Below are positions 28,494 through 32,494 of a stretch of 32,494 nucleotides of DNA, piece by piece. The translations under genes were made by a program, and so were the position numbers. Location of the stretch: NCBI GenBank assembly GCA_009731375.1, contig BJOX01000121.1:915531-948024 (forward strand). The letters run 5' to 3'. The stretch's first letter is position 1. Each line of letters starts with the position of its first letter. Origin of the DNA: Paulinella micropora (lineage: Eukaryota > Cercozoa > Imbricatea > Euglyphida). The notes below the pieces were generated by a model that did not search any database, was not told where the DNA came from, and saw only the letters and a list, made by a program, of their open reading frames with translations.

Positions 28494-29476
28494 GCCTTGG
28501 AGTGTTGACTGTGACATAGTTGAGGGAAATCCCGATGAAAAAACCTAGTCACACTTGCTAAACAGAGTTCCAGCCCAATGGCCTCAAGGCGTTAAACTGT
28601 GACGCCAACTCATAACCCTTTGGTGGTAGATGCTGGGGAGGAGGGTCGTTGCGCGCGTAAAAGATCTTAAACTCCGCATATGCTGGTTGATAGCCCAGGA
28701 CCCAGCAGACACCAGATTGTTATGGGTGGGGTTTCGAGGCAGCTCTAGCAACCGCGCTTGGTGTATGCACTTGCACATTCGGTGACGTCTTGCAAGAGGT
28801 TGCTGGGACTGCGGAATAACCTCGGCTTAGTGCAGTCTTGCCCTCAGGAGCTCCATCGGTGGCCCCGATCATCAGGCGAGAGACTGACACGGGGGGGTGG
28901 AGGACCTCGAACAAGGGTATTGGAGGCTTATGTCCGTTGAGGATATGCCATTAGCTGCATCAGTACGCCTCAGATATAGTAAATCTGCCTTGGAGTGTTG
29001 ACTGTGACATATTTGAGGGAAATCCCGATGAAAAAACCTAGTCACACTTGCTAAACAGAGTTCCAGCCCAATGGCCTCAAGGCGTTAAACTGTGACGCCA
29101 ACTCATAACCCTTTGGTGGTAGATGCTGGGGAGGAGGGTCGTTGCGCGCGTAAAAGATCTTAAACTCCGCATATGCTGGTTGATAGCCCAGGACCCAGCA
29201 GACACCAGATTGTTATGGGTGGGGTTTCGAGGCAGCTCTAGCAACCGCGCTTGGTGTATGCACTTGCACATTCGGTGACGTCTTGCAAGAGGTTGCTGGG
29301 ACTGCGGAATAACCTCGGCTTAGTGCAGTCTTGCCCTCAGGAGCTCCATCGGTGGCCCCGATCATCAGGCGAGAGACTACTGACACGGGGGGGTGGAGGA
29401 CCTCGAACAAGGGTATTGGAGGCTTATGTCCGTTGAGGATATGCCATTAGCTGCATCAGTACGCCTCAGATATAGT
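28494..29476 (+). repeat. Direct tandem duplication of a 493-bp unit
   Basis: GCCTTGGAGTGTTGACTGTG starts at 28494 and again at 28987. The copies are about 99 percent identical; the differences noticed are G/T near 28519 and an extra ACT in copy 2 near 29376. The second copy ends GCCTCAGATATAGTA and runs into (TTA)n; the first ends at AAATCT before copy 2. Short frames in it lack known motifs. It resembles a retroelement 3' untranslated region, but the family is not identified. Confidence 0.85.
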
Positions 29477-30078
29477 ATTATTATTATTATTATTATTCTT
29501 TCTCCTTGTTCTCCTTGCTCTTGTTCTCGTTCTTCTGTCCTTGTTCTTCTTCTTGTTCTTGATTTTGTTCTTGTTTCCTTCTCCTTCTCCTCCTTCTTCT
29601 CCTTCTTCTGCTTTCTTCTGCTTTCTTCTGCTTTCTTCTGCTTTCTTCTTTTTTCTTCTTCTTTCTTCTTTCTTCTTCTTTCTGCTTCTTTCTTCTTCTT
29701 TCTTCTTCTTTCTTCTTCTTCTTCTTCTTCTTCTTCTTCTTCTTCTTCTTCTTCTTCTTCTTCTTCCTCTCCTCCTCCTCCTCCTCTTCTTCTTCTTCTT
29801 CTTCTTTTCCTTCTTCTTTTCCTTCTCCTTCTCCTTCTCCTCCTTCTTCTCCTTCTTCTCCTGCTTCTTCTTCTTCTTCTTCTTCTTCTTCTTCTCCTTC
29901 TCCTTCTCCTCCTTCTCCTTCTCCTCCTCCTCCTCCTCCTCCTCCTCCTTCTTCTTCTTCTTCTTCTTCTTCTTCTTCTTCTTCTTCTTCTTCTTCTTCT
30001 TCTTCTTTCTTCTTCTTCTTCTTCTTCTTCTTCTTCTTCTTCTTCTTCTTCTTCTTCTTCTTCTTCTTNNNNNNNNNN
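29477..30078. repeat. (ATT)n then long (TTC)n array, 10-N gap
   Basis: Over 500 bp of pyrimidine-only TTC/CTC repeats with TGC interruptions, ending at N 30069-30078. Confidence 0.97.
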
Positions 30079-30206
30079 CCCCCCCCCGCCTCCCCTCGTT
30101 TTTTTAAATAATTTAATTGTTTTTACTTATTTATTTATGCCACAAACCCGGAAGACGGCACCACAAACCCAAAGGTTCGGAATCATTGGTGTAGGATAAG
30201 GCTTAC
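30079..30206. other. Short unique spacer (putative intron side)
   Basis: C run then about 90 bp of unique sequence. If 30207-30316 is an exon, this is the start of its downstream intron on the minus strand. Confidence 0.4.
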
Positions 30207-30316
30207 ATGCAAGCCAGTCACTTTGGAGAGCTGCGTTCTTAAGGCGGCCTCGACAACCACGCGGTCTCCCTCCACGGTAAAGGCGGTCCGCTTGGGGTCT
30301 AACAAAACAGAGAGAC
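30207..30316 (-). CDS. Candidate internal exon of an unknown gene
   Basis: On the minus strand, TTCTGGCTTGGCAG at 30317-30330 forms an acceptor with a long pyrimidine tract, and GTAAGC at 30206-30201 forms a donor. The 110 nt between read open in one phase (2 nt plus 36 codons) as LSVLLDPKRTAFTVEGDRVV and on to LSKVTGLH. The composition is globular and unlike repeat-driven frames. The huge purine array at 30350-30830 would supply the upstream pyrimidine tract. No family is recognised and no partner exon is visible in the window. Confidence 0.4.
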
Positions 30317-30349
30317 CTGCCAAGCCAGAACAAGAAGAGCAGTAAGAAA

Positions 30350-30597
30350 GGGGAGGAGGAGGAGGAGTAGGAGAAGGAGAAGGAGAAGAAGAAGAAGAAG
30401 AAGAAGGAGGAGGAGGAGGAGGAGGAGGAGGAGAAGAAGGAGAAGGAGAAGAAGAAGAAGAAGAAGAAGAAGAAGAAGAAGAAGACGAAGACGAAGAAGA
30501 AGAAGGAGGAGGAGGAGGAGGAGGAAGAAGAAGAAGAAGAAGAAGAAAGAAGAAGAAGAAGAAGAAGAAGAAGAAGAAGAAGAAGAAGAAGAAGAAA

Positions 30598-30630
<33 letters not shown>

Positions 30631-30688
30631 AGAAGAAGCAGAAGAAGAAGGAGAAGGAGAAGAAGGAAGAAGAAGAAGAAGAAGAAGA

Positions 30689-30747
<59 letters not shown>

Positions 30748-30832
30748 AAGTAGAAGAAGAAGAAGAAGAAGAAGAAGAAGAAGAAGAAGAAGAAGAAGAA
30801 GGAGATGATGATGATGATGATGATGATACTGA
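30350..30832. repeat. (GAA)n, (GGA)n, (GTA)n, (GAT)n array
   Basis: About 480 bp of purine-rich triplets; on the minus strand it is a pure pyrimidine tract for much of its length. Confidence 0.97.
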
Positions 30833-31276
30833 GACGAAGTAACAACAAACAGAGCAGCAGCAGCAACAGCAGCAGCAACAACAACAACAACAGCAATAGC
30901 AGCAGCTGCACCACCAATAACCACAGTAACAGCAGTAACGAACAACAAACAAGAAAAGCAATAAACAAAAGCAACAAGTAAGAGGCAAATCACAGTCAAC
31001 AGCAGGTATGCCGGTAGGAAGGGAGGTGGGAAAGAAGGAAGGATTGATCAAAGAACAGAAACATCCACACATTCATGCATATTTTTCCTCACTTGTGAAT
31101 GAATAAAAACTATTGAATGCATAAACGAACGCATATTTATGCAACATGTGTATGTAAATGGATGTAACATGCTGTGTGCATGTGTGTCAAATACATAAAT
31201 ATAGGTACGTACACTCAAACACACACACACAAACACACATATGTACACATAGATTAATATATTACATACGCATGTT

Positions 31277-31280
<4 letters not shown>
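30833..31280. other. CAA/CAG-rich stretch and unassigned spacer
   Basis: Degenerate (CAA)n/(CAG)n to about 30980, then unique AT-rich sequence with ATGCATA and CACACA words. No gene supported. Confidence 0.5.
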
Positions 31281-31336
<56 letters not shown>

Positions 31337-31346
31337 NNNNNNNNNN
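31281..31346. repeat. C homopolymer and 10-N gap
   Basis: About 56 C, then N at 31337-31346. The same signature as 1435-1515. Confidence 0.95.
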
Positions 31347-31379
31347 AATTTGACGCCCTGTCCGAGAAAAAAGCCTAAC

Positions 31380-31550
31380 TAAAAAAGAAGAACAAGAGCA
31401 AGTAGAAGAAGAAGAAGAAGAAGAAAAACAAGAAGAAAACAAACAAACAAACAAGCAAACAAACAAACAAACAAACAAGTAACAACAACAACAACAACAA
31501 CAAAACACACACACACGCACACACACACATACACACACACACACAACGAA
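31380..31550. repeat. (GAA)n, (CAAA)n, (CAA)n, (CA)n arrays
   Basis: Four short microsatellites in succession. Confidence 0.95.
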
Positions 31551-31677
31551 AGTCTTAAAAATTCCAAGTATTCAGCCTTGTTTTATTCTCCCAAAATAAG
31601 CATAACAAATAAGAATCCGTGTGACATTTCCTGTCCACATACGCAGCGAGGCAGAGAAAGACAGTGAGAGTGCGTGA

Positions 31678-31739
<62 letters not shown>

Positions 31740-31924
31740 TTAATACTGAGCAGCTGAATACTAATTTAATATCGATATCTTCCTTAATACGCTCAACTAG
31801 TACTGAATAACTAGGTTTCCACCTTAGATAAAGGTATAACTTACTAGCTATACTTTTCACGTGGACGTTCCCTGAGTCCAATTGTAAAATTGTTCTCTCA
31901 ATAAAAATGAAGAAGAAGAAGAAG
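31551..31924. other. Unassigned spacer with (GA)n
   Basis: Unique AT-rich sequence interrupted by (GA)n at 31680-31737, ending TCTCAATAAAAATGAAGAAG before a gap. The AATAAA could be the 3' end of a transcript on the plus strand, but no upstream frame supports one. Confidence 0.4.
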
Positions 31925-31952
31925 NNNNNNNNNNAAAAAAAAAAAAAAAAAA

Positions 31953-32026
<74 letters not shown>

Positions 32027-32060
32027 AGACAGAGAGAAAGACAGAGAGAAAGAGACAGTC
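31925..32060. repeat. Gap, A run and (GA)n
   Basis: 10 N (31925-31934), an A run, then GA repeats with GACAGA variants. Confidence 0.95.
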
Positions 32061-32216
32061 GTCTATGTACCCCTAGTCAAGCGTTGTATTTGCTTTCTGA
32101 CAAGGTTGTAGCGCAACGACAGGTTACCCGGCAGGTCCGCTGCTGTTTTGTTGGAGAACGGGCAGACCGCGGCGCGAAAATCATGGTAGTCAACATACTT
32201 TGGGTGACCTGCGACC
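32061..32216. other. Unique block joining an (ATT)n array
   Basis: About 155 bp of GC-balanced sequence running straight into (ATT)n, like other retroposon 3' ends in the window. Only one copy is visible. Confidence 0.35.

Positions 32217-32494
<278 letters not shown>

Overview
This is a eukaryotic nuclear window. It has spliceosomal GT-AG introns, AATAAA signals, DNA transposons, tRNA-derived SINEs and extremely dense microsatellites. No bacterial operon, rRNA or complete tRNA gene is visible. I cannot name the organism; short introns (67-118 nt) and balanced coding composition fit a repeat-rich protist, alga or invertebrate. The assembly has eleven N gaps (nine of 10 N, plus 4065-4337 and 25181-25389), nearly all beside homopolymers or microsatellites, so array lengths are unreliable.

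Layout. 1-3700: microsatellites, a decayed non-LTR reverse transcriptase piece on the minus strand (992-1434) and AT-rich sequence. 3710-14197: a mobile-element territory marked throughout by palindromic ACATGAT...ATCATGT arrays. It holds two head-to-tail genes: a long gag-like protein with two CCCH and two CCHC-type zinc motifs (5684-8935, probably ending at 9066 after a GA-slip frameshift), and an apparently intact five-exon CACTA/EnSpm transposase (9291-12388, 899 codons). The sequence ends at 14197 with a CACTA terminus (CACTACCAGGACAAAC on the minus strand). A second copy of the same 16-bp terminus, in the same orientation, lies at 5643-5658 just before the gag-like gene. 14198-18610: non-coding sequence with three MITE-like inverted-repeat families and three SINE copies. 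18610-28300: tetra- and trinucleotide arrays interrupted by repeat units, including two 419-bp arms in opposite orientation (20462-20880 and 23593-24011). 28300-32494: a fourth SINE, a 493-bp direct tandem duplication, a candidate minus-strand host exon (30207-30316) and more arrays.

How the parts may work together (inference). The CACTA transposase would bind the palindromes, which play the role of the subterminal repeats of En/Spm-type elements, and cut at the CACTA end. The palindromes also lie at the transposase start codon and inside one intron, which suggests self-regulation. Whether the gag-like gene is an accessory gene of this element or lies between two separate elements is the main open question. 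Outside this territory, several unrelated repeat families each end directly in a different microsatellite (ATT, ACT or ATCT), suggesting that retroposon tails seeded much of the simple sequence here.
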